Shown: positions 23,109 to 32,434, numbered from the stretch's first letter. The stretch: 64,000 nucleotides of DNA from Roseateles_C aquae (GCF_032337115.1 NZ_JAVXZY010000002.1:558001-622000), one strand, 5' to 3'. Notes: generated by a model from the sequence alone, not told the origin. Program-made: numbers and translations.

Positions 23109-23470
23109 GCGGCCTCCATAATGCACTGCAAAGGATGGCCGGCACGCCTTGCGGCGGCCAGCACCAATTCGACCTTGGTCGCTGCCACGTCCTTGGTGAA
23201 CACACCACAGACACCGCGACCATCGTGATGGATCTTCAGCATGATCTGGGTGGCCGTATCCAGGTCATGGCGGAAATATTCCTGAAGCACCATCACGACA
23301 AACTCCATCGGCGTGAAATCGTCATTGAGCATCAACACCTGGTAGAGACGCGGAGGCTCGGTCTTTTGCGGCACGCGCTCCAGGGTGGTCGTGCCCTCAC
23401 CGTCGCGGTCGGGAACAAGGCCCGGCACGCTACCCGGCGGCACGGGAGGCTGGTTGGGAAGATCTGGCAT
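23105..23470 (-). CDS. clpS: ATP-dependent Clp protease adaptor ClpS
   Basis: Adaptor that binds N-end-rule substrates and delivers them to ClpA. The 121-residue protein has a flexible charged N-terminus (about 1-37) and the core [20 protein letters not shown], with the Asn-Asp and Met residues forming the N-degron pocket, then the C-terminal helix region ([10 protein letters not shown]). Its last codons hold the ribosome binding site for clpA, and the stop overlaps the clpA ATG, giving tight coupling. Confidence 0.97.
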
Positions 23471-23671
23471 GAGCCGATTCTATAGACAGGCATAAGCCCT
23501 CACATGGAGCCAAGGCCATCTTCCGTCAAGACCCCGACACGGCACAAGTTGAGATGGACGGCAAGCGCGCCTTATTTCACTGCACAGGCCTGCCCGAGAC
23601 GGCGCATGCCGATCGACACCCCCGGGCAGTTCCTCAATTGACATCTGGGTGACACTGATTTCAGAATCCGC

Positions 23672-23692
23672 CCCGGTGCGTTAGACACCGGG
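23672..23692 (+). promoter_or_regulatory. Hairpin just upstream of the cold-shock gene ribosome binding site
   Basis: CCCGGTG and CACCGGG form a perfect 7-bp stem around a 7-base loop. The stem ends two bases before the GGAG that serves the cold-shock ATG at 23705. The position suggests an effect on ribosome access or mRNA stability. I cannot tell it from chance without folding and conservation data. Confidence 0.45.
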
Positions 23693-23704
23693 ATGGAGAA
23701 GGAA

Positions 23705-23959
23705 ATGCCACAAGGAACTGTCAAGTGGTTCAATGACGCCAAGGGTTTTGGCTTTATCGAACCCGAGCAGGGCGGAGACGATGTCTTTGCCCATTTTTCT
23801 GCAATCCAGATGGAAGGGTTTCGTACCCTGAAGCAAGGCAGCAAAGTCAGCTTTGAGCTGATCCAGGGGCCCAAGGGGCAGCTGGCTCAGAACATCACGC
23901 CGATGGAAGCCGCCGCGCACAGTCTGGCCGATATGCAGAGCGCCGGCGTCGCCGCCTGA
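23705..23959 (+). CDS. Cold-shock domain protein (CspA family)
   Basis: Small nucleic-acid-binding protein of 84 residues; it likely melts RNA structure or acts in stress or growth-phase control. The start at [11 protein letters not shown] is set by GGAG six bases upstream and by family conservation; an in-frame ATG four codons earlier would place the start inside the ribosome site. RNP1 KGFGFIEP and RNP2 VFAHFSAI are visible within residues 1-68. A 15-20 residue Ala-rich tail ([18 protein letters not shown]) is longer than in minimal Csp proteins. An upstream hairpin and a downstream terminator frame the gene as a single unit. Confidence 0.95.
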   Translation: MPQGTVKWFNDAKGFGFIEPEQGGDDVFAHFSAIQMEGFRTLKQGSKVSFELIQGPKGQLAQNITPMEAAAHSLADMQSAGVAA

Positions 23960-24007
23960 GGCGCCCCAACCGTCTGCCGGCGCCGCGCGAGCGGTGCCTG
24001 AATGACA

Positions 24008-24030
24008 AAAGCCCGCTCAGAGCGGGCTTT
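24008..24030. terminator. Bidirectional terminator between the csp gene and icd
   Basis: AAAGCCCGCT/AGCGGGCTTT with a 3-base loop, flanked by A and T runs, lies between convergent genes and can serve both. Confidence 0.85.
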
Positions 24031-24071
24031 CTGCGTTGCCTCGGCACCGGCATAGGGCCGGCGCGGGGTCA

Positions 24072-25325
24072 TCACATATGGTCGATCATCACCTGACCGA
24101 AACCGGAGCAGGAGACTTGTGTCGCGCCATCAAGCAGGCGGGCGAAGTCGTAGGTCACCTTCTTCGACAGGATGGACTTTTCCATCGAGGAGATGATCAG
24201 GTCAGCTGCTTCGATCCAGCCCATATGGCGCAGCATCATTTCGGCCGACAGGATTTCGGAACCGGGGTTCACATAGTCCTTGCCTGCGTACTTGGGGGCG
24301 GTACCGTGGGTGGCTTCGAACATGGCGACGGAGTCGCTCAGGTTCGCACCCGGGGCGATGCCGATGCCACCGACTTGAGCTGCCAGCGCGTCGGAGACGT
24401 AGTCGCCGTTCAGGTTCAGCGTCGCGATCACCGAGTATTCGGCCGGACGCAGCAGGATCTGCTGCAGGAAGGCGTCAGCGATCGAATCCTTGATGACGAT
24501 GTCCTTGCCCGTCTTGGGATTCTTGAACTTGCACCACGGGCCGCCGTCGATCAGTTCAGCACCGAATTCGGTTTGCGCCAGACCATAGGCCCAGTCACGG
24601 AAACCGCCTTCAGTGAACTTCATGATGTTGCCCTTGTGCACGATGGTCACGCTGGGCTTGTCATTGTCGATGGCGTACTGGATGGCCTTGCGCACCAGGC
24701 GCTCGGTACCTTCCTTGGACACCGGCTTGATGCCGATACCCGAGGTTTCCGGGAAGCGGATCTTCTTGACGCCGAATTCGTCCTGCAGGAACTTGATCAG
24801 CTTCTTGGCCTTGTCGCTCTGCGCTTCGAATTCGATGCCGGCGTAGATGTCTTCCGAGTTCTCACGGAAGATCACCATGTCCGTCTTGTGCGGTTCCTTA
24901 ACCGGCGAAGGCACACCCTTGAAATAACGAACCGGGCGCAGGCAGACGTAGAGGTCCAGCTCCTGACGCAGTGCCACGTTCAGCGAGCGGATGCCGCCTC
25001 CAACCGGGGTGGTCAGCGGGCCCTTGATCGACACCACATAGTCCTTCAGGACTTGCAGCGTCTCTTCGGGCAGCCACACATCGGGGCCGTAGACCTTGGT
25101 CGACTTCTCGCCGGCATAGATCTCCATCCAGTGGATCTTCTTCTTGCCGCCGTAGGCCTTGGCCACTGCGGCGTCGACCACCTTGATCATCACCGGGGTG
25201 ATGTCAAAGCCCGTGCCATCACCTTCGATGTAAGGAATGATGGGCTGGTCGGGCACATTCAGGGAGAAGTCAGCGTTGACCGTGATCTTCTGGCCGCCTT
25301 CGGGCACCTTGATGTGTTGGTACAT
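24072..25325 (-). CDS. icd: Isocitrate dehydrogenase (NADP+)
   Basis: Oxidative decarboxylation of isocitrate to 2-oxoglutarate in the citric acid cycle. The start at [11 protein letters not shown] follows a GGAG about ten bases upstream and matches the E. coli-type enzyme, giving 417 residues. [14 protein letters not shown] near 30-45, the substrate loop [20 protein letters not shown] with the phosphorylatable Ser, [10 protein letters not shown], and the C-terminal NADP region [20 protein letters not shown] are present. This is the dimeric E. coli type, not the monomeric type. Single gene between terminators and the TauE/SafE gene. Confidence 0.98.
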   Translation of the reverse strand: MYQHIKVPEGGQKITVNADFSLNVPDQPIIPYIEGDGTGFDITPVMIKVVDAAVAKAYGGKKKIHWMEIYAGEKSTKVYGPDVWLPEETLQVLKDYVVSIKGPLTTPVGGGIRSLNVALRQELDLYVCLRPVRYFKGVPSPVKEPHKTDMVIFRENSEDIYAGIEFEAQSDKAKKLIKFLQDEFGVKKIRFPETSGIGIKPVSKEGTERLVRKAIQYAIDNDKPSVTIVHKGNIMKFTEGGFRDWAYGLAQTEFGAELIDGGPWCKFKNPKTGKDIVIKDSIADAFLQQILLRPAEYSVIATLNLNGDYVSDALAAQVGGIGIAPGANLSDSVAMFEATHGTAPKYAGKDYVNPGSEILSAEMMLRHMGWIEAADLIISSMEKSILSKKVTYDFARLLDGATQVSCSGFGQVMIDHM

Positions 25326-25449
25326 GTGTAGTCGTCTCCGCAAGTCGCGAGGTTGGTGCGGTGGGTACCGCCGTAAAAAAACGATTCTAAGCCAGTGATG
25401 CTTGCAGGGAACTGATAGCCGGACAACTCTGCATTGACGGCCGTTCCAA

Positions 25450-26193
25450 TCAGCTGCAGAAGGCGGCGATCTGCGCCCAGATGCCGTGGCCCAGCGCCCA
25501 GCCCGAGCTCAGCAGCAACCCCAGTCCGGCCAGCCGTACCGCCCAGGCATAGCCGCGCGCCTCGTCAAGCTGGCCCAGCCTCAGCAGCCGCCACAGCGCC
25601 GCAGGCCCCACCAGCAGGCCCAGCGCTGAGCCCAGCGCAAAACAGGCCATCACCGCCGCGCCTTGCGCCGGCCCTGACGCCAGGGCCGCAACCACCAGCG
25701 CCGACTGCAGCAAGCCGCAAGGCCAGGCCAGCCAGGCCAGCCCGGCCAGGCCCGCCCGGGCAGGCGCTGACACCGCCCGCTGCCCACCCCGCAGGCCCAC
25801 GATGGCCACCGAGGCCGTGTTGGCTGCTGAAGGCGAGCGCCCTCGCCCCAAGCCATCCAACCACTGCGGCTGCCGGCCACGCCGGAGCAGAAAGAGACCC
25901 AGCCCCAGGGCCGCCAGATGCAGCATCACCCAGAAAGGCCGCAACCAGGCTGCCGCCTGCCCCCAATAGGCCAGCATGCTGACGCTGGAAGCGGCAACAG
26001 CGCCGCCCAGCGAATAACTGAGCAAGCGACCGGCCTGCAGGCTGAGCATCGCCGGCCGCATGAGCAGGCCGGAGCCCTGAGCGCCAGACGCGCCGCCGCC
26101 GAGCGCCGCACAGGCAGCGCCGCACATCGCCACGCAATGAGGAGAACCGGCCAGGCCCATCAGGAGCGCCGAGCCGGCCAGGGCTGCATCCAT
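25450..26193 (-). CDS. Sulfite exporter TauE/SafE (UreH/DsbD-like) family membrane protein
   Basis: A 247-residue integral membrane protein with about six hydrophobic segments. The N-terminal motif [16 protein letters not shown] (about 17-32) is the paired-Cys/His signature of the family that accompanies cbb3 oxidase loci. Despite the name, sulfite export is not implied; a role in copper handling or oxidase maturation fits the context better, but that is inference. It is downstream of hemN on the same strand (47-base gap) and probably cotranscribed. Confidence 0.85.
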   Translation of the reverse strand: MDAALAGSALLMGLAGSPHCVAMCGAACAALGGGASGAQGSGLLMRPAMLSLQAGRLLSYSLGGAVAASSVSMLAYWGQAAAWLRPFWVMLHLAALGLGLFLLRRGRQPQWLDGLGRGRSPSAANTASVAIVGLRGGQRAVSAPARAGLAGLAWLAWPCGLLQSALVVAALASGPAQGAAVMACFALGSALGLLVGPAALWRLLRLGQLDEARGYAWAVRLAGLGLLLSSGWALGHGIWAQIAAFCS

Positions 26194-26240
26194 TTGCCAG
26201 GGCCTCGTTTGAAACCGCCGCGTCTGATCCGCGGCTGAGC

Positions 26241-27650
26241 CTAGATGATGCGCGAAAAGCGTGCGCGGTTGCGATCGGCCTGCAAATAGCGATCGAACAC
26301 CATGGCCACGGCACGGACAAAGTACCAGCCCATGGCCGTCACCTGAATGGCTTCCGGCTCGACGACGACCAGACCGGTCTCGGCCAGCGAGGCGAGCTGC
26401 TCCAACTCAGCCTTGAAGTAGTCGCGCACCTTGATCAGATGGGCCAGCTCGATCGATTCGAACTCCACCCGCCCCTGGCACATCAGCGCCATGATCATGG
26501 CCCGGCGCACTAGATCGTCACGGCTCAGCGCCAGGCCGCGCACGATGGGTAATTGCCCCTGGCGCAGCGTGTCGTAATACTCCGGCAGCTCCTTGGCGTT
26601 CTGGCTGTAGGTGGCGCCAACACGGCCAATGGCCGAGACGCCCAGGCCGATCAGGTCGCAATCCGCATGGGTGCTGTAGCCCTGGAAGTTGCGATGCAGC
26701 CGCCCCTGGCGCTTGGCGACCGACAGCGAATCGGTCGGCAGCGCGAAGTGGTCCATGCCGATATAGGTGTAGCCGTGGCCAAGGAAACCGCTGATGGCGC
26801 CAGACAGCATGCGCACCTTGTCGCCCGCGACCGGCAGCAATGCGGCGTCGATGCGGCGCTGCGGCTTGAAGCGCTGCGGCAGATGGGCATAGCCATAGAG
26901 CGCAATACGATCCGGCTTCAACGCTGCCACCTGGGCGATGGTGCGGGCGAACGATTCCGGGGTTTGCTGCGGCAGGCCGTAGATCAGGTCGACATTGGTC
27001 GACTCGAAGCCCAGCTCGCGCGACTGCGCCATCAAGGTGGCGACGCTCTCGAAGCTCTGAACACGGTGCACGGCTTTTTGCACCGCCGGATCGAAGTCCT
27101 GCACGCCAAAGCTCAAGCGGTTGAAACCCAGCTCGCGCAGATGACGCAGGCGCTGCTCGGTGACGGTGCGCGGATCCACCTCGATCGACACCTCGGCGCC
27201 GGGCGCCAGCTTGAATCGGGCGCGAATGTCCTGCATCAGCCGCGTCAGCTCGGCATCGCTGAGGAAGGTCGGCGAGCCGCCGCCCAGATGCAGCTGCGAC
27301 ACCGTCTGCGTGCGCTGCAGCTGCGCCACCGTCAGGTCCATCTCCATGACCAAAGCATCAAGATACTCGGCGGCCTTGTCGTGATGCTTGGTGATGACCT
27401 TGTTGCAGGCACAGTAGTAGCACACCGATTCGCAGAATGGAATGTGCACATAGACCGACAGTGGCGTGCCGCCACCCACCATGCCGCCCTCGGCGCGTTG
27501 CACCAGGGCCTGGCGGTACTGCTCGGCGGTGAAAGCCTCGACAAAGCGATCGGCGGTGGGATAAGAGGTGTAGCGCGGCCCAGAGACGTCGAAGCGACGC
27601 AAGACTTCCTCGGTGATGCCCGGCAGGCTGTCAGCGGTTTGAGATTCCAT
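26241..27650 (-). CDS. hemN: Oxygen-independent coproporphyrinogen III oxidase
   Basis: Radical-SAM enzyme converting coproporphyrinogen III to protoporphyrinogen IX without oxygen. The 469-residue form starting MESQTADSL aligns with the family. RYTSYPTADRF near 26, YVHIPFCESVCYYCACN near 69 with the CX3CX2C cluster and an extra Cys, GGGSPTFLS near 121, and ASLAETGLVVVE in the C-terminal winged domain are present. A longer start 20 codons upstream exists, but it would run through part of the region below the FNR-type box. The box lies about 34 bases before the ATG, implying a very short leader if it activates hemN. Confidence 0.96.
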   Translation of the reverse strand: MESQTADSLPGITEEVLRRFDVSGPRYTSYPTADRFVEAFTAEQYRQALVQRAEGGMVGGGTPLSVYVHIPFCESVCYYCACNKVITKHHDKAAEYLDALVMEMDLTVAQLQRTQTVSQLHLGGGSPTFLSDAELTRLMQDIRARFKLAPGAEVSIEVDPRTVTEQRLRHLRELGFNRLSFGVQDFDPAVQKAVHRVQSFESVATLMAQSRELGFESTNVDLIYGLPQQTPESFARTIAQVAALKPDRIALYGYAHLPQRFKPQRRIDAALLPVAGDKVRMLSGAISGFLGHGYTYIGMDHFALPTDSLSVAKRQGRLHRNFQGYSTHADCDLIGLGVSAIGRVGATYSQNAKELPEYYDTLRQGQLPIVRGLALSRDDLVRRAMIMALMCQGRVEFESIELAHLIKVRDYFKAELEQLASLAETGLVVVEPEAIQVTAMGWYFVRAVAMVFDRYLQADRNRARFSRII

Positions 27651-27683
27651 GTCGCCATGGTGCCAAGCCTGCGCGCGCGGGGT

Positions 27684-27697
27684 TTGACCCAGGTCAA
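27684..27697. promoter_or_regulatory. FNR-type box between hemN and fnr
   Basis: TTGACCCAGGTCAA is a perfect TTGAC-N4-GTCAA palindrome, close to the FNR/ANR consensus TTGAT-N4-ATCAA. A likely -10 (TAAACA, 27718-27723) for fnr places the box centre near -40, the class II activator position. For hemN, the centre is about 40 bases before the ATG. Confidence 0.75.
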
Positions 27698-27748
27698 GCT
27701 TGCTGGGCAAGCCCGGGTAAACAATGCCCCCAATTCTTGAGGATGGTC

Positions 27749-28573
27749 ATGTTCAATTCCGATTCCCATCTGGCAAACGATGTGCAAAGCGGCAACGGCA
27801 TTGGTGCAAAGAGCGCTGCCCAGCCCATAATGCGCCACATGAATGCCATCCCGCCGATCAAATCCGAGCCCTTCAAGGTCGCCTGCTCCAGCTGCAATTT
27901 GCGCGAGTTGTGTCTGCCCGTTGGACTGAACTCGGGCGACCTCGAACGTCTGGATCAGCTGGTGGCCACCCGCCGCAACGTCAACCGGGGCGATACGCTG
28001 TTCCGCAGCGGCGACTCGTTCCAATCGCTTTACGCCGTTCGCACCGGCTTTTTCAAGACCTGCATCTCGGCCGAAGACGGTCGCGATCAGGTCACCGGCT
28101 TTCAGATGGCGGGCGAACTGCTGGGTCTGGACGGCATCAGCAATGACCGCCACTCCTGCGATGCCGTCGCGCTGGAAGACTCGCAGGTCTGTGTGATTCC
28201 CTACGGTCAGTTGGAAGAGCTGTCGCGCGAGTTCACCGATCTGCAGCACCAGTTCCACAAGATCATGAGCCGTGAGATCGTCCGCGACCATGGCGTGATG
28301 CTGCTGCTGGGCTCAATGCGTGCCGAAGAACGACTGGCCGCCTTCTTGCTGAACCTCACTCAGCGCCTGCAGGCCCGCGGTTTCTCGGCCTCGGCCCTGG
28401 TGCTGCGCATGACACGTGAAGAAATCGGCAGCTATCTGGGCCTGAAGCTGGAAACGGTCAGCCGCACCTTCTCCAAGTTCCAGGACGAAGGGCTGTTGGA
28501 GGTCAAGCAGCGCCAGATCCGCATCATCGATCAGGCCGGCCTGCAAAAGCTGGTCAACAGCGCACACTGCTGA
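27749..28573 (+). CDS. fnr: Fnr-type oxygen-sensing transcriptional regulator
   Basis: CRP/FNR-family activator with an oxygen-labile 4Fe-4S cluster controlling anaerobic and microaerobic genes. The ATG at 27749 has GAGG six bases upstream; later ATGs at 27830 and 27839 are possible. Cluster ligands are visible as CSSCNLRELC (residues 46, 49 and 55) plus Cys137 in DRHSCDAV. A cyclic-nucleotide-fold sensor, a long dimerisation helix and an HTH follow. The recognition helix LETVSRTF keeps the E-x-x-S-R pattern used by FNR to read TTGAT half-sites. The FNR-type box upstream suggests autoregulation, and its divergent and neighbouring genes are expected targets. Confidence 0.95.
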   Translation: MFNSDSHLANDVQSGNGIGAKSAAQPIMRHMNAIPPIKSEPFKVACSSCNLRELCLPVGLNSGDLERLDQLVATRRNVNRGDTLFRSGDSFQSLYAVRTGFFKTCISAEDGRDQVTGFQMAGELLGLDGISNDRHSCDAVALEDSQVCVIPYGQLEELSREFTDLQHQFHKIMSREIVRDHGVMLLLGSMRAEERLAAFLLNLTQRLQARGFSASALVLRMTREEIGSYLGLKLETVSRTFSKFQDEGLLEVKQRQIRIIDQAGLQKLVNSAHC

Positions 28574-28601
28574 TCGGCCACAGCCTGCGGGCTGAACAAA
28601 G

Positions 28602-28628
28602 ACGAAACCCGCCTGTGGCGGGTTTCGT
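28602..28628. terminator. Terminator after fnr
   Basis: ACGAAACCCGCC/GGCGGGTTTCGT, a 12-bp perfect stem with a TGT loop, followed by TTT. It separates fnr from the convergent end of the cco operon and could work on both strands. Confidence 0.88.
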
Positions 28629-28653
28629 TTTAGGGCTGATCAGATGATGGCGC

Positions 28654-28956
28654 TCAGCGTGGCCAGCCTCGCGGATGGGCGTCATCCGGCGGCTCGGGCA
28701 AGGTGGCCAGCGCCAGCGTCAGGCTGGCCGCCAGGCTGATCAGGGCCCAGAAAATCAGGAAGCTCAGCGTGTAGATGGCCTGCCGGGACAAGTCCATCGG
28801 CTGCTGACCGAACCAGCTCAGATCACTGGGATCGATGACGGCAAACACCAGCGCCTCGGTCACGCCGGCCATCAGAAAGGCTGGCCACAGCACATACATG
28901 GCCCAACGTCCCAGGCCCGGACGTTCGGGAATGCGCTGGGAGGTCGGGGCCAGCAT
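28654..28956 (-). CDS. Small membrane protein, last gene of the cco operon (unknown)
   Basis: A 100-residue protein with two predicted membrane helices (about 19-40, MYVLWPAFLMAGVTEALVFA, and about 60-87, IYTLSFLIFWALISLAASLT) and a Pro/Asp-rich tail. The ATG shares a base with the ccoH stop (TGATG); a GTG one codon earlier is possible. I do not recognise a named family. Position and coupling suggest a role in assembly or stability of the cbb3 oxidase, but no motif proves it. Confidence 0.75.
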   Translation of the reverse strand: MLAPTSQRIPERPGLGRWAMYVLWPAFLMAGVTEALVFAVIDPSDLSWFGQQPMDLSRQAIYTLSFLIFWALISLAASLTLALATLPEPPDDAHPRGWPR

Positions 28957-29216
28957 CACTGACCGCCCGTGGCCGCGTGATTGCGTGCCTTGACTGCCGG
29001 CTGCATGGCCGCACTCTGCTCGGTGACGCTGTCAGCCGAAAGCCGGTCGCTCTTTTCAATCACCGGATCGGGGAATTTCAGCGCCAGCGCGAGCGTGATG
29101 AAACTGGCCACGACGACCACCGACGGGCCACCCACAACCAGCCACATCATCTTCTCGCGCCACCAGGAGGCCTTGCGCTGGCCGTACTCTTGCTCGCTTT
29201 GCGTTGATGTCGGCAT
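28956..29216 (-). CDS. ccoH: FixH/CcoH-like cbb3 oxidase assembly protein
   Basis: An 86-residue protein with one membrane helix (about 26-46, WLVVGGPSVVVVASFITLAL) preceded by a basic, Trp-containing segment (WWREKM). This fits the short FixH-type proteins of Burkholderiales. CcoH is needed for stable assembly of the cbb3 oxidase. It lacks most of the periplasmic domain of longer FixH proteins. It lies 9 bases after ccoG and overlaps the small membrane-protein gene downstream. Confidence 0.75.
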   Translation of the reverse strand: MPTSTQSEQEYGQRKASWWREKMMWLVVGGPSVVVVASFITLALALKFPDPVIEKSDRLSADSVTEQSAAMQPAVKARNHAATGGQ

Positions 29217-29225
29217 CTGCCTCTC

Positions 29226-30677
29226 CTATCGGGGAACCACAAAAGTTGATTTCTCGCGCAGCGCGCGGGCGGCATCACCCGCCTGCGCTTCGCGCTGAAT
29301 ATCGAAATGGATCTCATGCGCGCCGGCGCCCGCCTGGGCAGCAGCCTCGGGTGGCACGCGCAGCGCCAGCGACAACCAGCGTGCTTCGGCCGCTGCCACG
29401 GTGACTTCGACGGGCTGCGTCAGCTTCAAACCCGGCAGGCCAGTGGCCTGCACGGTGTAGCGCTGCGGCGTTTCCGTTGCGTTCATGATCTGCAGCCGGT
29501 AGACATTCTCGATGTAGCCATCATCGACCAGCCGAGCCAGTGAGGCGCGATCCCGGACCACATCAACCTTGAAGGGCATCCGGGTGGCAATGCTGACCAG
29601 CAAGGCCACACACACCAGGAACAGGATGCCGGTGTAGATCAGCACGCGAGGCCGGAACATCCGACGCAGCAACTGCCCTCGGCCGAGGTGCTGGGCCATG
29701 CCGTTCTGTGTGTCGTAGCGGATCAGGCCACGCGGGTAGCCCATCTTGTCCATCACGCCGTCGCAAACGTCGATGCAGGCCGCGCAGCCTATGCACTCGT
29801 ATTGCAGGCCCTTGCGAATGTCGATGCCGGTCGGGCAGACCTGCACGCACAAGGTGCAGTCGATGCACTCGCCCAGGCCCAGCGCCTTGGGATCGGCCTT
29901 CTTGCTGCGTGAGCCGCGCGGTTCGCCACGCTCGGCTTCGTAGCTGATGATCAGCGTGTCCTTGTCAAACATCGCGCTTTGAAAGCGCGCGTAAGGACAC
30001 ATGTATTTGCAGACCTGCTCACGCATATAGCCAGCGTTGCCGTAAGTGGCAAAGCCGTAGAACAGCACCCAGAACAGCTCCCAGGGCCCCAGCGAGAGGC
30101 TGCGCACTTCAGCGGCCAGCGTCTGCAGCGGCGTGAAGTAGCCAACAAAGGTAAAGCCGGTCCACAAGCCAATGGCGATCCATGTCGCCTGCTTGCCGGT
30201 CTTGCGCCAGAGTTTTTCGAAGGTCCAGGGGCCGGCGTCCAGCTTCATGCGCGCGGCGCGGTCGCCTTCGAACTTGTGCTCCACCCACATGAAGATCTCG
30301 GTATAGACCGTCTGCGGGCAGGCATAGCCACACCACAGTCGGCCAGCGACTGCGGTAAACAAAAAGAGCGCGTAGGCTGAGATCAGCAGCAGCGCGGTGA
30401 GGTAAATGAAGTCCTGCGGATACAGGACCAGGCCGAAGATGAAAAAGCGGCGGCTGCCCAGATCGAACAGCACCGCCTGACGGTCATTCCATTGCAGCCA
30501 CGGCAGCCCGTAGAAGACGAGCTGCGTGACCCAGACCAGCACCCATCGCCAAGTCGCAAACCAGCCACTGACAGCGCGCGGATAGATCTTCTTCTGCGCC
30601 TGGTAGAGCGACACCATTTCTACCGCGGCGTTGTCGCCGGGCCTGATCTCGGAACTGGTGTCGCTACTGCTGCTCAT
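29226..30677 (-). CDS. ccoG: cbb3 oxidase accessory protein CcoG (FixG/RdxA)
   Basis: A 483-residue membrane iron-sulfur protein, implicated in copper reduction for cbb3 oxidase maturation. The N-terminal half has several membrane spans with WCGYACPQTVYTEIF near 110. Two ferredoxin-like clusters follow as CIDCTLCVQVCPTGID and CIGCAACIDVCDGVM near 265-300. A further membrane helix (VLIYTGILFLVCVALLV) and an Ig-like periplasmic C-terminal domain complete it. It follows ccoP and precedes ccoH, as in the classical ccoNOQP-GHIS loci, although here I and S come first. Confidence 0.95.
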   Translation of the reverse strand: MSSSSDTSSEIRPGDNAAVEMVSLYQAQKKIYPRAVSGWFATWRWVLVWVTQLVFYGLPWLQWNDRQAVLFDLGSRRFFIFGLVLYPQDFIYLTALLLISAYALFLFTAVAGRLWCGYACPQTVYTEIFMWVEHKFEGDRAARMKLDAGPWTFEKLWRKTGKQATWIAIGLWTGFTFVGYFTPLQTLAAEVRSLSLGPWELFWVLFYGFATYGNAGYMREQVCKYMCPYARFQSAMFDKDTLIISYEAERGEPRGSRSKKADPKALGLGECIDCTLCVQVCPTGIDIRKGLQYECIGCAACIDVCDGVMDKMGYPRGLIRYDTQNGMAQHLGRGQLLRRMFRPRVLIYTGILFLVCVALLVSIATRMPFKVDVVRDRASLARLVDDGYIENVYRLQIMNATETPQRYTVQATGLPGLKLTQPVEVTVAAAEARWLSLALRVPPEAAAQAGAGAHEIHFDIQREAQAGDAARALREKSTFVVPR

Positions 30678-30710
30678 GACTGGAGGGCTTGACTCAGGGG
30701 ATTGGTACGA

Positions 30711-31625
30711 TCACTTGCCGGCGACAGCTGTGCCTTGCGACAGGCTCCAGACATAGGCCGCGAGCACATGGATCTGCTCGGGGCTCAGGCGCGACGTGTG
30801 GGCCGGCATGACATTGTTCTTGCCGTTGTTGACCATATTGATCACCGCCTCTTCGCCCCAGCCATGCAGCCAGACCTTGTCGGTCAGGTTCGGGGCGCCC
30901 AGTGCCTGATTGCCCTTGCCATCCGCACCGTGGCAGGCCGCGCAGACCGCGAACTTGGGCTTGCCGAGCTGCGCAGCGATCGAGTTATGCGGGCTGCCCG
31001 ACAGGCTCAGCACATAGTTCGCCACGTTGCGCACATCCTCGGGCGTACCGACCGCCGCAGCCATCGGCGGCATCACGCCGTTGCGGCCCTTGGTGATAGT
31101 CTCGATGATGGTCTCATGAGCGCCACCATAGAGCCAGTCGTTGTCGGTCAGGTTGGGGAAGCCCTTGGACCCCTTGGCGTCGGAGCCATGGCAGCCGGCG
31201 CAGGTGTTGGCGAACAAGCGTTCACCAATACCCATGGCCTGCGGATCCTTGGCCAGCTGCTCGGCCGTCTGTGCCTTGTACTTGGCATAGACGCCTTCCA
31301 GCGCGGCACGTGCCTTGGCCTGCTCGGCCTCGTACTGGCCGGCGCTGCTCCACTTCAGGCTGCCTTCATTGCTGCCCAGGCCCGGGTACATCGCCAAGTA
31401 GATGCCGGCAAAGACGACTGTCAGCACGAACAGGCCCATCCACCAGCGCGGCAGCGGGTTGTTCAACTCACGCAGGTCTTCGTCCCAGACGTGGCCGGTG
31501 GTGTTGTCATTGGCCATGACCTTGCGACGGCTGGCAATCAGCAGCAGCACGATACACAGCACCAGACCGAGAATGGTCGCGCCGGCCACAAAGGTCGACC
31601 AACCGCCGGAGAAAAAGTCACTCAT
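30711..31625 (-). CDS. ccoP: Cytochrome cbb3 oxidase subunit III (di-haem c)
   Basis: A 304-residue membrane-anchored di-haem cytochrome c that passes electrons to the catalytic subunit. It has an N-terminal membrane helix (about 12-30), a second one near 58-77, and two haem c motifs, CAGCHG and CAACHG, near residues 138 and 229, with later methionine ligands. Its ATG overlaps the ccoQ stop. Length and layout are normal for proteobacterial CcoP. Confidence 0.96.
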   Translation of the reverse strand: MSDFFSGGWSTFVAGATILGLVLCIVLLLIASRRKVMANDNTTGHVWDEDLRELNNPLPRWWMGLFVLTVVFAGIYLAMYPGLGSNEGSLKWSSAGQYEAEQAKARAALEGVYAKYKAQTAEQLAKDPQAMGIGERLFANTCAGCHGSDAKGSKGFPNLTDNDWLYGGAHETIIETITKGRNGVMPPMAAAVGTPEDVRNVANYVLSLSGSPHNSIAAQLGKPKFAVCAACHGADGKGNQALGAPNLTDKVWLHGWGEEAVINMVNNGKNNVMPAHTSRLSPEQIHVLAAYVWSLSQGTAVAGK

Positions 31626-31798
31626 TCCGACCTCCTTGCGAAGGGGTTAGCAGCGGCCCCACCGTCGTCCATCAAGGGCAAGGCAGCCATCTCATCAAAA
31701 CCCTGCTTGTTGCGCTTGGAATACGCCCAGACGGCGATCACCACAAACATCAGCAGGGACAGCAGCGTGAAACCCGCTCTCAGATCATTGAGATCCAT
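31622..31798 (-). CDS. ccoQ: cbb3 oxidase small subunit CcoQ
   Basis: A 58-residue protein starting MDLNDLRAGFTLLSLL, with a single membrane helix (about 10-26) and the typical WAYSKRNKQGFDEMA cytoplasmic segment after it. The stop overlaps the ccoP ATG (ATGA), and the ribosome site AGGAGG of ccoP lies inside its last codons. CcoQ stabilises the CcoNO-CcoP interaction. The ATG at 31798 lies 12 bases after the ccoO stop. Confidence 0.92.
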   Translation of the reverse strand: MDLNDLRAGFTLLSLLMFVVIAVWAYSKRNKQGFDEMAALPLMDDGGAAANPFARRSE

Positions 31799-31810
31799 CT
31801 CGATCTCCCT

Positions 31811-32434
31811 TTACTTGAGCGCGGTGCCCAGCACCTGCAGATAAGCGATCACGGCATCCAGCTCGGTCTTGCCCTTGACTTCATCGCCAGCCTTGGCGAT
31901 CTCGTCATCGGTATAGGGCACACCGACGGTGCGCAACGCGCGGAACTTCGGCGCCATATCGGCCGGGTTGACCGTCGCCGTGGCCAGCCAGGGGTAAGCC
32001 GGCATGTTCGACTCGGGCACCAGATCGCGCGGATTGGTCAGGTGGATGCGATGCCATTCATCGCTGTACTTGCCACCGACGCGATGCAGATCCGGACCCG
32101 TACGCTTGGAGCCCCATTGGAAGGGGTGGTCGTAGACAAACTCGCCGGCCACCGAGTAGTGCCCATAGCGCAGCGTCTCGGCGCGGAAGGGGCGGATCAT
32201 CTGCGAGTGGCAGTTGTAGCAGCCCTCGCGGATGTAGACGTCCCGGCCAGCCAATTGCAGCGCGGTGTAGGGCTTCAGACCCTCGACCGGCTGAGTCGTC
32301 GAGCGCTGGAAAAACAGCGGCACGATTTCCACAATGCCGCCAACGATCACCGTCAGCAGCACCAGCACGATCATCAGGAAGTTGCTGGTTTCAATCTTCT
32401 CGTGACCAGCGACGGCATGATTTGCATTTGCCAT
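31811..32434 (-). CDS. ccoO: Cytochrome cbb3 oxidase subunit II (mono-haem c)
   Basis: A 207-residue membrane-anchored cytochrome c. An N-terminal helix (about 18-40, [20 protein letters not shown]) is followed by the haem motif [12 protein letters not shown] near 72 and a methionine ligand region [10 protein letters not shown] near 150. It partners CcoN, whose gene ends 19 bases upstream in the transcript. Confidence 0.96.
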   Translation of the reverse strand: MANANHAVAGHEKIETSNFLMIVLVLLTVIVGGIVEIVPLFFQRSTTQPVEGLKPYTALQLAGRDVYIREGCYNCHSQMIRPFRAETLRYGHYSVAGEFVYDHPFQWGSKRTGPDLHRVGGKYSDEWHRIHLTNPRDLVPESNMPAYPWLATATVNPADMAPKFRALRTVGVPYTDDEIAKAGDEVKGKTELDAVIAYLQVLGTALK

